From CAYRUZ01 sp964427895 (lineage in GTDB: Bacteria; Patescibacteriota; Gracilibacteria; Peribacterales; Peribacteraceae): a DNA stretch of 64,000 nucleotides. Positions 43,625 through 51,578 of the stretch are shown here, piece after piece (position 1 is the stretch's first letter; each line of letters starts with the position of its first letter). The position numbers and the translations under genes are program-made. The stretch spans positions 113,479 through 177,478 of the forward strand of contig CAYRUZ010000001.1 of assembly GCA_964427895.1 (NCBI GenBank), written 5' to 3'. Under the pieces are notes generated by a model. That model was given only the letters and a program-made list of their open reading frames with translations. It was not told the DNA's origin and ran no database searches.

Positions 43625-43999
43625 TCACCCCATGTCCTGCTGATATTCCTGTTCTGCCTGCTGTTCGATTTCGTCCTGGCGTTGGGCCTGGGCGATCATT
43701 TTGTCGTTATTGGCCTGATCCTGCGCGGTTTGCGTTTCTTCTTCCTGCTTTTGCTCGAGCGATTTCTGACCGAAGTCGCCGATTCCTGGCTTTTGGACAT
43801 CATTTTTCCGCACGTCTTTGGCCTGTTTCGCCTGGCTCTGGTCCTCTTGGCCCATTTGCTGCTTGAGCGACGTCAGCTGGATCTGGCTGATCAATTTCCC
43901 CTTCGCTTTGGCTTTACGGTCGAGTTTCTCCTGTTTTGCGTCCGCGCGCTGGAGCCGCTCGGTGATACTGGGATCGTCGTCGTCTTCGCCGAATGTCAT
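43625..43999 (-). CDS. Gln/Lys/Asp-rich low-complexity protein, 124 aa
   Basis: Highly charged and Gln-rich throughout (LQRADAKQEKLDRKAKAKGK, LKQQMGQEDQSQAKQ, EQKQEEETQTAQDQANNDK), predicted helical or disordered, with no membrane segment. No family is recognised. Codon use and the upstream TAGTAT (44013-44008), ending eight bases before the ATG, support a real gene. It may bind nucleic acid or act as a flexible linker protein; this is speculative. Confidence 0.6.
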   Translation of the reverse strand: MTFGEDDDDPSITERLQRADAKQEKLDRKAKAKGKLISQIQLTSLKQQMGQEDQSQAKQAKDVRKNDVQKPGIGDFGQKSLEQKQEEETQTAQDQANNDKMIAQAQRQDEIEQQAEQEYQQDMG

Positions 44000-44119
44000 A
44001 CTGCTCTATACTACCACTGATGCGCACAGAGCTCAGCTGGACTGCGCGAGGCTTGCCGAGAGCATAAATAAAAAGAAGCGCCTGCGCGGCGGTTCCTGTA
44101 AAATTGATGACATAGCGCT

Positions 44120-44196
44120 GCGCCCGTAGCTCAGCTGGATAGAGCGCCTGGCTTCGAACCAGGAGGTCGTGGGTTCAACTCCTGCCGGGCGCACCA
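44120..44196 (+). tRNA. tRNA-Arg (TCG)
   Basis: 77 bases including encoded CCA. Acceptor GCGCCCG/CGGGCGC, discriminator A, anticodon stem CCTGG/CCAGG with loop CTTCGAA giving TCG, T-arm GGGTTCAACTCC. It reads CGA and, by wobble, other CGN codons. It lies four bases from the stop of the convergent gene at 44200. Confidence 0.95.
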
Positions 44197-44199
44197 TTT

Positions 44200-45048
44200 T
44201 TAGAGGTTGTACTTCACGATTGCTCTTCCTCCTGCCGTGAGGGTGACTTTCACGAGGGCAGCCATGATCGAACCGGAGAGCAGCAGCACGTACAGCGGGC
44301 TGACGTACGGTTCTCCGGGCAGGGCCACCCCTGAATACACGATCCAGAAGAGTGTTGCGATGCCGGCGCACCCTCCCGCCAGATAGCGCAGGGATTCTCC
44401 GCCCGGTTGCGTAGTGATAAGCATGCCGAGTTCGTTGCGCGCATTGGCTGCGCGCGCGAGGGCGCCGAAGGCGAAGGCGAGTGCGAATACCGTCAGCCCG
44501 ATCGCGCCGCCGCCGACCAATCCCGTCAGGGGCGATCCGAGGCCGACAAAGACCCAGAAGGATTTGCTGAACACCACGCCGTTCTGCAGCGAATAGAGCT
44601 GGATCGTGATCTGCGACGGCATGTTCAAGCTCAATGCCCATTCGGGAATGCCGAGGCTCATCGTCTGGCGGATGGGAATGCCTTTCGGGACGGTCGCATT
44701 CACATCGATCTTCAATGGCGGAAGGAAGGGCGAATACGTCACGCGCGCCTCGTCGATGTGAATGGGTTTGGCGGACTTGTTGTTGATGAGCCACTTGAAC
44801 TCGACTGCCAGATCGTGGATGGGGATCGCCGTGTCGATCGACTGCGCGCTTTCGACTTTGTTGTCGTTCACCGTGAGGATGGCGTTTAACGTCACCTGCT
44901 CGGCAGCGGCAGCCGGTGCCTCCATGGGCTTCGGACTCGAGACGGCAGCGGCGGGAGGTTTCGGCCTGACCGGCGAAGTTGGTGCCGCCGTCGCGACCCA
45001 CGGGAGCGCGAGAGAGAAAGCGACGATGGCGAAACGCACGCGATGCAT
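44200..45048 (-). CDS. Exported membrane-anchored protein, 282 aa
   Basis: A signal peptide (VRFAIVAFSLALPWVATA) and Pro/Ala linker are followed by a beta-sandwich-like domain (LNAILTVNDNKVES, EFKWLINNKSAKPIHIDEARV, LNMPSQITIQLYSL). Three membrane helices end the protein (about 180-275: LVGGGAIGLTVFALAFAFGA and two more). No named family. The ATG at 45048 is chosen because TACCCT (45062-45057) ends eight bases upstream; an upstream in-frame ATG would add about 100 Arg/His-rich residues of non-coding character. Confidence 0.65.
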   Translation of the reverse strand: MHRVRFAIVAFSLALPWVATAAPTSPVRPKPPAAAVSSPKPMEAPAAAAEQVTLNAILTVNDNKVESAQSIDTAIPIHDLAVEFKWLINNKSAKPIHIDEARVTYSPFLPPLKIDVNATVPKGIPIRQTMSLGIPEWALSLNMPSQITIQLYSLQNGVVFSKSFWVFVGLGSPLTGLVGGGAIGLTVFALAFAFGALARAANARNELGMLITTQPGGESLRYLAGGCAGIATLFWIVYSGVALPGEPYVSPLYVLLLSGSIMAALVKVTLTAGGRAIVKYNL

Positions 45049-45107
45049 CGTGTCGCAGGGTACTGGAATGCGCGTGTGCTGCCGAGCATTTTGCCGTGCC
45101 TCACCCT

Positions 45108-45734
45108 TTATTGATTGCGTGCTACCGATTCGGCGAAGCGCTCGGACGGTTGTACTTCGACGAAGGTGATGCTCACCGTGCCCCCGCCGTACACCGACGC
45201 GAGTCCGGTGAAGGAGAACTCCACCGATTCCACGCAGTTGCCGCTTGGATTTTGATGCAGCGAACGGATGATGCGTTGCAGTTCCTGCATCGTCACCGTC
45301 ACGGACCCCATGTCCGACGTGAGTTCCACGCGCCCGTTCCACAAGACGTCGCGAATGTGCTCAACGGCCGTCTTGGCATCTCCCGGTGCGAGCCGATCAT
45401 GGACGACGAAACGCCGTGAAGCGACCTGGAGCTCCGTCAGGTGATGTCCACGCTGCCCGCGGAACGTGACAGGGACCGATGTCATTCTCCCACCTACCTC
45501 GATCTCCACCGTCACCGTGCCGTTGATGAGTGAAATCGGGCCTTTGAGGTTGGCGAGAGCCGGCGCGTGACGCGTTTCCTCCAGATGCCCGATCTGTGGG
45601 GGCGCCGATGGCCCGTGATCTTGTTGTGCTAAAAACACCAAGGCCATCGCCGAAAAAGCGCCGGCCCGCAACCCGCGAACGAGTGGGCTCGACGACGGTT
45701 GAACGCCGGATTCCGGAAGCGGATCCCGCTCCAT
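45108..45734 (-). CDS. Hypothetical exported protein, 208 aa
   Basis: A hydrophobic N-terminal segment (LRAGAFSAMALVFLAQ, about 22-37) is probably an uncleaved anchor or signal. The rest is a beta-rich domain: ISLINGTVTVEIEVGGRMTS, ELTSDMGSVTVTMQELQRII and GGGTVSITFVEVQP. No recognised family. TATAGT (45747-45742) ends seven bases before the ATG. It is downstream of the FtsE-like gene on the same strand. Confidence 0.6.
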   Translation of the reverse strand: MERDPLPESGVQPSSSPLVRGLRAGAFSAMALVFLAQQDHGPSAPPQIGHLEETRHAPALANLKGPISLINGTVTVEIEVGGRMTSVPVTFRGQRGHHLTELQVASRRFVVHDRLAPGDAKTAVEHIRDVLWNGRVELTSDMGSVTVTMQELQRIIRSLHQNPSGNCVESVEFSFTGLASVYGGGTVSITFVEVQPSERFAESVARNQ

Positions 45735-45773
45735 CCCGGCGACTATATGCCCCTCCGCGGCCGGGGCAAACGC

Positions 45774-46646
45774 TTACTGCTGGTCCAGATCCGAATTGAT
45801 GGCGGTGATGCGGATCTTCCTGTGGCCGGCGGGCAGCGGCTTGGCGGCCTTTTTGGGCATCTCGGGCACAGCTTCTTCCTGCACTTCTGTGGTTTGTGCG
45901 ACGGGCATCGGTCGCTGTTCCGCGGGATGCGGCTCGTCCTGCAGGATGCGGTGCTCTTCCGCGCTGGTGAGCCGGTCGGGAATGCGGTCAGCGGTGCCGA
46001 TCGTCATTGTGCCGTTGGCCAGGGTCAAAACCCGCGCATTGAGTTCGGCGGCCCATTCCTTCTCCTGAGTGAAGACGATCACCGTCGCGCCGCGCCCTTG
46101 CGCTTCCCGGATCAAGGCCATCGCGCTGTGCATCTCGTGCTCATCAAGCGATGAAAACGGTTCGTCGAGCAACAAAATAACGGGCAGGCCGGCGCATGCC
46201 CGGGCGATGGAGACGAGACGGCGCTGTCCCACCGAGAGCGTGGACGGCTGCGATCGTGCGATGGAGAGCAATTCGGTCTTGGAGAGGATGTCGCCGATTT
46301 GTTGCTGGATGGCATCGTCCGGCCATCCTTTTAATTCCAATGGCAACGCGATGTTCTCCACGACTGACAATTGATCGAGGAGGCGGTCGTCCTGGAAGGC
46401 CACTCCGAGGCGCTGTCGGTACAGCTGCAAGATCGGAAGAGGCAACGTGCGCAGGTCCACCCCGTCCACCTCGATGCTGCCGTGCGTCACGTCCGTTGCG
46501 CGGAGCAACAGGTGGAGCAGCGTGCTCTTGCCCGACCCGCTAGCGCCGACGATGCAGACGCACTCCCCGGGGCCGATGTGCGCGGAGACGTCCGTGAGAG
46601 CGGGAACTGAACGGTAATTTTTGGCTACGCTGCGCAGCACGATCAT
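45774..46646 (-). CDS. ftsE: FtsE-like ABC ATPase with C-terminal extension
   Basis: 290 residues. The ABC core matches FtsE: Walker A GASGSGKSTLLHLLLR (34-49), FQDDRLLDQLSVVENIALPL, a signature reading LSVGQRRLVSIARA (Val instead of the usual Gly) and LLLDEPFSSLDEHEM. FtsE normally pairs with FtsX to regulate cell-wall hydrolases at division. No ftsX is adjacent, and a Pro/Glu/Lys-rich tail of about 70 residues is added. It could instead serve a LolD/MacB-like system. TGC-TATTCT (46661-46653) ends six bases before the ATG. Confidence 0.7.
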   Translation of the reverse strand: MIVLRSVAKNYRSVPALTDVSAHIGPGECVCIVGASGSGKSTLLHLLLRATDVTHGSIEVDGVDLRTLPLPILQLYRQRLGVAFQDDRLLDQLSVVENIALPLELKGWPDDAIQQQIGDILSKTELLSIARSQPSTLSVGQRRLVSIARACAGLPVILLLDEPFSSLDEHEMHSAMALIREAQGRGATVIVFTQEKEWAAELNARVLTLANGTMTIGTADRIPDRLTSAEEHRILQDEPHPAEQRPMPVAQTTEVQEEAVPEMPKKAAKPLPAGHRKIRITAINSDLDQQ

Positions 46647-46750
46647 GGCGGCAGAATAGCACAGGAGCCGTACGGTTGGCCGGGCCAGGGCGAAATGGCA
46701 TCGCCAAAGCCCGTGGATGTGCTAGCATCATCGCGTCTTCTCCCTCGTTT

Positions 46751-47188
46751 ATGCCCATGCGTACGCTCCTCAATCGTCTGGTCATCGGCGTGTTCCTCGC
46801 CCTCGTGGTCGGCGTGGTCATCCTGCAGGTGACGTCCAATAAGGATGTTTCTGCCGATGTCACTCCACCCGCGGAAGAACAGCAGGTGGATGAGCAGCCG
46901 GCGGAAGACCCGGCGCAGTTCGCGGCAGGGGAGACGTGCGGAGATCGCGTCTGCAACGGAACCGAGAGCTGCAGCAGCTGCATGCAGGATTGCGGCATGT
47001 GCACCCAGACGTACTGCTGCCAGGTGGAGAATCACAGCTGCGACGGTCCGTTCGGCGTGCCGGAGAACGTCAATCCGTGCGATCACCCGGGATACGCCAA
47101 GTTCCTGTACTCGTTCCCGAACAGCAGCACCGAACTCCGCGAGCAGGCATACAACAGCTGTCTGCAGACCTGCGGCGATTCCGAGTGA
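46751..47188 (+). CDS. Cys-rich membrane-anchored or secreted protein
   Basis: 145 residues. One N-terminal membrane helix (LLNRLVIGVFLALVVGVVIL), an acidic Pro/Glu linker, then 12 Cys residues with CGDRVCNGTESCSSCMQDCG and YCCQVENHSCDGPFG, a small disulfide-rich, EGF-like pattern. An extracytoplasmic location and oxidative folding are implied. The function is unknown. The ATG at 46751 or 46757 (MPMRTLLNR) is possible; a weak TAGCAT lies about 24 bases upstream. Confidence 0.6.
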   Translation: MPMRTLLNRLVIGVFLALVVGVVILQVTSNKDVSADVTPPAEEQQVDEQPAEDPAQFAAGETCGDRVCNGTESCSSCMQDCGMCTQTYCCQVENHSCDGPFGVPENVNPCDHPGYAKFLYSFPNSSTELREQAYNSCLQTCGDSE

Positions 47189-47191
47189 TGC

Positions 47192-47866
47192 TTAGAGCGG
47201 ATTCTTCTTTGCCGTCCCGACGGGGCGGGGATAGTCCCCACTGAGGGCTGCGGCTTTGCGGAATACGAGCAGCTGACGTTCGCCCCAATCTCCCGGCAGG
47301 ACGTATCGGTGCGTGAGAACGAGGTGGGCGCTCAATGTCGTGCGCGCCGACAGGCTCGCCTGCATTTCTTCATCGATGTGCAGACTTTTCCATAACACCA
47401 TCGATCCTCCGACGGCGCAGAAAGGGCTCACGTATTCCAGCAGCGTCGCGAGCGGGGCGACGGCGCGTGCGAGTACCAGGTCGTAGCGCTCTCGATGCTC
47501 CGGCGATTGGCCCAACTCTTCCGTGCGTCCGGCGACAAGCGTGACGTTGGAGATGCCTAGATCCGAGGCAATGCGTTGGACCGCGGCGACTTTCTTCTGC
47601 ACCGCGTCCATTCCCGTGAAGCGCGTTTGCGGCAGGGCGAGCGCCAAGGGGAGAAGCGGGAAGCCTCCTCCGGTACCGACATCCAGCACGCTCGCGTGCT
47701 TGTCCACTTGCGGAAGGATCTCGAGCAGCGCCAGGGAATCCAAAATATTGCCCGTCCAACAGGCATCCTCCGTCCGCAGGGCGGACAAGTTGAGCTTCGC
47801 GTTTTCCTCCAGGAAGCGCGCCGTTAGCGCGCGGAGCGTGGTTTCGAGGGCGGGATCGATCGTCAT
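47192..47866 (-). CDS. rsmG: 16S rRNA (guanine-527 N7)-methyltransferase
   Basis: 224 residues. GidB/RsmG hallmarks: ENAKLNLSALRTEDACWTGNILDSL (in part), motif I VLDVGTGGGFPLLPLALALP, TGMDAVQKKVAAVQRIAS, LVAGRTEEL and YDLVLARAVAPLATLLEYVSP. It methylates G527 of 16S rRNA using SAM. The ATG at 47866 (MTIDPALE) is preferred over one eight codons upstream. It diverges from pyrE. Confidence 0.93.
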   Translation of the reverse strand: MTIDPALETTLRALTARFLEENAKLNLSALRTEDACWTGNILDSLALLEILPQVDKHASVLDVGTGGGFPLLPLALALPQTRFTGMDAVQKKVAAVQRIASDLGISNVTLVAGRTEELGQSPEHRERYDLVLARAVAPLATLLEYVSPFCAVGGSMVLWKSLHIDEEMQASLSARTTLSAHLVLTHRYVLPGDWGERQLLVFRKAAALSGDYPRPVGTAKKNPL

Positions 47867-47904
47867 GCGTTGAGCGTGTGGTGTGCACATGATAGCCTGC
47901 AGGC

Positions 47905-48546
47905 ATGCAAAGCGGACGACGAATTGCCGAATTCCTCCTCGACATCGGAGCGGTGAAGCTGTCGGTGCAGCCCCCGTTCACCTGGACGTCGGGCATCCAG
48001 TCTCCCATCTACTGCGACAACCGGATGCTCTACAGCCATCCGGAGGCTCGTACGTTCGTGGTGCAATCGCTTGCCGATCGCGTCCGCAATCTGCACATTC
48101 CCGCCGACGTCGTCGCCGGCACCGCGACTGCCGCCATCGGATGGGCCGCATTGGTTGCCGACCGTTTGCAGTTGCCGTTCGTGTACGTGCGCGGCAAGGC
48201 GAAGGAGCATGGCACCAAAAAGCTGATCGAAGGCGACCTCAAGCCCGAACAGCACGTGGTTCTGCTGGAAGATCTCATTTCTACCGCGACGAGCTCGGTC
48301 GGCAGCGTCGAGACGCTGAGGGAAGAGGGGAAAGCCGTTGTGACGGATATCGTCTCGATCTTCAGCTACGGATTTGAATCCGCCATGGAACGTGCGCAGT
48401 CCGCATCCGTGCATTTGCATCCGCTCACGACGTTCGACGTGTTGCTCGAGGTCGCGACGGAGCACGGTCATATCGAAGACGAGGACCGGGCGTCGATTCT
48501 CGAATTCGCGCGCGACCCGGAACGCTGGAAACCGCGGGTCCGCTGA
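47905..48546 (+). CDS. pyrE: Orotate phosphoribosyltransferase
   Basis: 213 residues. WTSGIQSPIYCDNRMLYSHPE is the orotate-binding start, GTATAAIGWAALVADRLQLP the central region, YVRGKAKEHGTKKLIEGDL the flexible loop, and VVLLEDLISTATSSV the PRPP motif, with EDLIST for the usual EDVxTT. It converts orotate and PRPP to OMP in pyrimidine synthesis. TAGCCT (47893-47898) ends six bases before the ATG. Confidence 0.93.
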   Translation: MQSGRRIAEFLLDIGAVKLSVQPPFTWTSGIQSPIYCDNRMLYSHPEARTFVVQSLADRVRNLHIPADVVAGTATAAIGWAALVADRLQLPFVYVRGKAKEHGTKKLIEGDLKPEQHVVLLEDLISTATSSVGSVETLREEGKAVVTDIVSIFSYGFESAMERAQSASVHLHPLTTFDVLLEVATEHGHIEDEDRASILEFARDPERWKPRVR

Positions 48547-48548
48547 GT

Positions 48549-49109
48549 TCAGGCCTGCGCGCTCAGGTGCCGCTCAAGGTCGTTGAGCACGACTTCGGGA
48601 TCGTCGTTGAACGTCATGAAGGGGTGCGGGTCTTTCACCACCTTCGCGGTCATGTCTTTCAGTAAGTCCGCGAAACCGCCCGTGCCCGTGACGACGCCGA
48701 TCGGTTTGCATAAATCGTACGCAATCGTGAACTCGTTGAGCGTGCCGTACTGGCCCGAGATGATGATGCATGCGTCGCATGCTGCGACGGAACAGAGATT
48801 GCGGTACTTATGGGCGACGCGCACGTCGCTCGCGGCGGCGAACACCGGCGGGATGAAGACGAACTCCGTGAACCCCTGCGTGGGATTCCCCGCGGCGGTT
48901 TGCGCATTGAGATCGTAGTAGCTCGGGTAGCCGATGACGTGCCCGCCCTTTCCGGCAGCGCCTTCCACCGCCGCTTGCGGCACGCCTTTGCACGCACCCG
49001 TAATAAGCGTGTGACCGCGCACCGCGATCAATTCGCCCGTCTTCCGTGCGACGTCCAATGCATGCTCCAGCATCGTGCCGGTGGCTGAACCGTAGACGGC
49101 GATTTTCAT
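48549..49109 (-). CDS. SLOG/LOG-family Rossmann-like protein (TIGR00725-like)
   Basis: 186 residues. KIAVYGSATGTMLEHALDVARK, then RGHTLITGACKGVPQAAVEGA, then ACIIISGQYGTLNEFTIAYD have the order of LOG/lysine-decarboxylase-like proteins, but the usual PGGxGTxxE reads SGQYGTLNE. LOG enzymes release cytokinin-type bases or hydrolyse nucleotides, while SLOG relatives bind nucleotides. The exact role is unknown. The ATG overlaps the pheS stop by one base, so translation is probably coupled. Confidence 0.75.
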   Translation of the reverse strand: MKIAVYGSATGTMLEHALDVARKTGELIAVRGHTLITGACKGVPQAAVEGAAGKGGHVIGYPSYYDLNAQTAAGNPTQGFTEFVFIPPVFAAASDVRVAHKYRNLCSVAACDACIIISGQYGTLNEFTIAYDLCKPIGVVTGTGGFADLLKDMTAKVVKDPHPFMTFNDDPEVVLNDLERHLSAQA

Positions 49110-50122
49110 CAGAACTGGCGGAGGAAGCGCAGGTCTCCTTCGTAGAACGACCGCAGGTCGGGAATGCCGTGCTTGATCATAAGCAGGCGTTCGACGCCGA
49201 AGCCGAAGGCGAATCCCTGCCATTTCTGTGGATCGATCCCGCAGTTCTTCAACACGTTGGCATGCACCATGCCGCAGCCGGCGACTTCCATCCATTTTCC
49301 CTCGCGACTTTCTCCGGCCCCGCGCCATTTCATGTCCACTTCCAATCCCGGTTCGACGAAGGGGAAGTAGCTCGTGCGGAAGCGGAAGATGAGGTCGTCG
49401 GAAATCAGCTCGCGGATGGCGGCCGTCATGACGCCCTTCATGTGGGCGAGCGAAATGTCCGCGCCGATCATCAAGCCCTCGCACTGGTGGAACATCGGCG
49501 AGTGCGTCGCATCCGCGTCTTTGCGGTACGTCTTGCCGGGGCAGATCATTCTGAACGGCGGTTTGTGGCTCTTCATGTAGCGCACCTGCACGGGCGAGGT
49601 GTGCGTGCGCAACAGCGTCTTGTCTTGTCCTTCGATCCAGAACGTATCGTGCGCATCGCGCGCCGGATGGTCCGGATGGAAATTGAGGAAATCAAAGTTG
49701 TACTCGTCGCTCTCCACCTCCGGGCCCACCGCGACGTCGAAGCCCATGCGTCCGAACACCTCGCCGATCTTCTCGATGAACTGCGTGATGGGATGCAGGT
49801 GGCCGTACTCGTGCCCCGGCACGGAAAGGGTCACGTCCAGCGGATCCTCGCTGCTCAACTTGCTCAGTGCGCCTCCCTTCAATTCCGCCCGCTTCTCGTC
49901 AATCAGTCCGGCGAGCGCTTGCTTCGCCACGTTCATTTCCTGCCCCTTGGCACGCCGCTCGTCCGGCGACAGAGCACCCAGTTCCTTCAGGGCGAGCGTC
50001 ATCACGCCGTGCTTGCGGGAGAAGAGCTCCATTTCCAACGCGTCGACATCGGCCAAGCTGGCCGCTGCGCGGATTTTGTCGTCATAACCTGCCCACGGTG
50101 TCGTGTCCGGAGACATGGGCAT
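49109..50122 (-). CDS. pheS: Phenylalanyl-tRNA synthetase alpha chain
   Basis: 337 residues. N-terminal coiled coil, then HPITQFIEKIGEVFGRMGFDV (in part), motif 2 region RMICPGKTYRKDADATHSPMF, and motif 3 GFAFGFGVERLLMIKHGIPDLR. The metal and tRNA elements MEVAGCGMVHANVL are present. The beta chain gene (pheT), usually adjacent, is not in the window. The gene lies in a tight minus-strand run: membrane protein, NUDIX, pheS, SLOG protein. ATG 50122 or 50116. Confidence 0.96.
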   Translation of the reverse strand: MPMSPDTTPWAGYDDKIRAAASLADVDALEMELFSRKHGVMTLALKELGALSPDERRAKGQEMNVAKQALAGLIDEKRAELKGGALSKLSSEDPLDVTLSVPGHEYGHLHPITQFIEKIGEVFGRMGFDVAVGPEVESDEYNFDFLNFHPDHPARDAHDTFWIEGQDKTLLRTHTSPVQVRYMKSHKPPFRMICPGKTYRKDADATHSPMFHQCEGLMIGADISLAHMKGVMTAAIRELISDDLIFRFRTSYFPFVEPGLEVDMKWRGAGESREGKWMEVAGCGMVHANVLKNCGIDPQKWQGFAFGFGVERLLMIKHGIPDLRSFYEGDLRFLRQF

Positions 50123-50125
50123 AGA

Positions 50126-50554
50126 TTACTCCAGTTGGGGCGGAAATCCCACTGTGCCCGCCGCCATGCGCTCGGCCAGGGCTTTCACATTTTCCAATCG
50201 GGCCAGCTGCGGCAAATCCGCCGGCCAGAAGAATGCGCATCCCGCCCCTTCTAGTACGCGGAAATCGCCCCAACCGATCGCGGGAAGATACACGAAATAG
50301 TACTGCATGCCTCCCTCTATCCGCAGGGCGAGAATTTCCTGCAACTCTCCCGCTGCAGCGGGGATGCCGAGTTCCTCTGCGAGTTCGCGCCGCGCGCAGT
50401 GTTCCGGTGATTCGTTCTTTTCCATCGATCCGCCGAAGAAATCCCACTGGAGCGGATGTGCGGGAGCCGCGCCGTCCCGGAATTGCAGCAGCAACCTGTT
50501 CTGGCGGTCGCGGAGCAGCACGTTGACGCCGTCGGGTCGCACGCCGGGCGCCAT
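50126..50554 (-). CDS. NUDIX hydrolase
   Basis: 142 residues. The Nudix box, from GGSMEKNESPEH to ARRELAEELGI, fits GX5EX7REUXEEXGU, after VNVLLRDRQNRLLLQFRDG and QWDFFGG. The substrate is unknown. The ATG at 50554 overlaps the stop of the upstream membrane-protein gene by one base (TGATG-type coupling). Three bases separate its stop from pheS. Upstream in-frame codons are antisense-like and rejected. Confidence 0.88.
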   Translation of the reverse strand: MAPGVRPDGVNVLLRDRQNRLLLQFRDGAAPAHPLQWDFFGGSMEKNESPEHCARRELAEELGIPAAAGELQEILALRIEGGMQYYFVYLPAIGWGDFRVLEGAGCAFFWPADLPQLARLENVKALAERMAAGTVGFPPQLE

Positions 50555-50916
50555 CACGATTGAAGGGCGAGCTCGATGAGGATGAAGACGACGTAGATGA
50601 GGATGCCGATCCACCAGTTCAGCAGGCCGATGAGATGGAACGTTAACAGGATGGTGGTCGCCAGGGCGAAGAAAATACCTTCGCGCAGTGAAACGGAGAG
50701 CACCTTTCCCGCGTCCCACGTATGCCACGTCACCATCCGCCAGAGCCCCGCGAAGGCCAGTGCGCCCAGGCTTGCGAGCGTGAGGAAGAGACTGAGGAAG
50801 AACGCCGGCAACGCCTGGCTTGGCGCGCTCAAGGGGCTGACCCGGAAGAAGACCGTGAGCAGTGATGTCACGGAGAGAAGGGCCGAGATGATGATGCCGA
50901 ACAGAAGGGTCGTCAT
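50554..50916 (-). CDS. Small membrane protein, 120 aa
   Basis: Four hydrophobic segments (LLFGIIISALLSVTSLLTVFF, LPAFFLSLFLTLASLGALAF, FFALATTILLTFHLIGLLNW, IGILIYVVFILIELAL) with a short polar loop TWHTWDAGK. No family is recognised. It is translationally coupled to the NUDIX gene downstream, and the family 4-like UDG gene ends three bases upstream. Confidence 0.7.
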   Translation of the reverse strand: MTTLLFGIIISALLSVTSLLTVFFRVSPLSAPSQALPAFFLSLFLTLASLGALAFAGLWRMVTWHTWDAGKVLSVSLREGIFFALATTILLTFHLIGLLNWWIGILIYVVFILIELALQS

Positions 50917-50919
50917 GCG

Positions 50920-51546
50920 TCAGTCGTCATCAATGATGCGGCGCTTCGCCGGCGCCTTCGGTTTGGGCTTCGCTGCCGCCCGTGCCGCGGCCGCTTCGCG
51001 TTGATCGAGGAACGCTCGCAGCGCCGCGAAATCGTCGAAGAGCGATTGACGCAATCCGCCGTTGTGCAGCGCCGCTGCCGGGTGATAGATGGGGAAAACC
51101 GCAGTGGTTGCATTCAAGACCTGCGGTTTACCGTGCGCGGCGGTGATATTGAGATCGGTGAAAAACGTGCCCAGAGCATGGCGGCCCAACGGCACGATCA
51201 CCTTGGGCTTGATGATCGCGATCTCCAGCTGGAGCCACGGGAGACAAGCCTCTTTCTCCTCGGGCGTGGGGTCGCGGTTTTCAGGCGGCCGGAACTTGAC
51301 GACGTTGCTGATGTACACGTCTTCGCGGCGCAGCCCGATCGACTGCAGGAGTTCATCGAGGAATTTTCCTGCTGGTCCGACGAAGGGGCGTCCTTGTTCG
51401 TCCTCCCGCTGGCCGGGCGCTTCGCCCACGAACATGATTTCGGCTTTCGGATTACCTTCGCCCAAGACCGGATTGGGGCTCAAGCCTTGCGGGCGGCCTT
51501 CCCAGGTTCGGAGTTTCTGCCGCAGTTCATCGAGCGTCAGGGCCAT
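50920..51546 (-). CDS. Family-4-like uracil-DNA glycosylase, iron-sulfur ligands mostly lost
   Basis: 208 residues. Core motifs of family 4 UDG: FVGEAPGQREDEQGRPFVG (39-57), YISNVVKFRPPENRDPTPEE and FPIYHPAAALHN. In classical members four Cys bind a 4Fe-4S cluster: two near the N-terminus and CRPP and ACxPF-type Cys. Here the N-terminal pair is absent, CRPP reads FRPP (Phe85) and only Cys101 remains, so the cluster is probably absent. A Lys/Ala/Pro tail follows. TAGGAT (51559-51554) ends seven bases before ATG 51546. Confidence 0.85.
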   Translation of the reverse strand: MALTLDELRQKLRTWEGRPQGLSPNPVLGEGNPKAEIMFVGEAPGQREDEQGRPFVGPAGKFLDELLQSIGLRREDVYISNVVKFRPPENRDPTPEEKEACLPWLQLEIAIIKPKVIVPLGRHALGTFFTDLNITAAHGKPQVLNATTAVFPIYHPAAALHNGGLRQSLFDDFAALRAFLDQREAAAARAAAKPKPKAPAKRRIIDDD

Positions 51547-51578
51547 CGGCGTCATCCTACGCGAGCTCTCGTCCCGCG

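Noticed and set aside
45049..45342. N-terminal extension of the exported protein at 44200-45048
   Set aside because: The extension is Arg/His/Gly-rich and lies antisense to the neighbouring gene; the signal peptide begins at 45048 with a -10 directly upstream.
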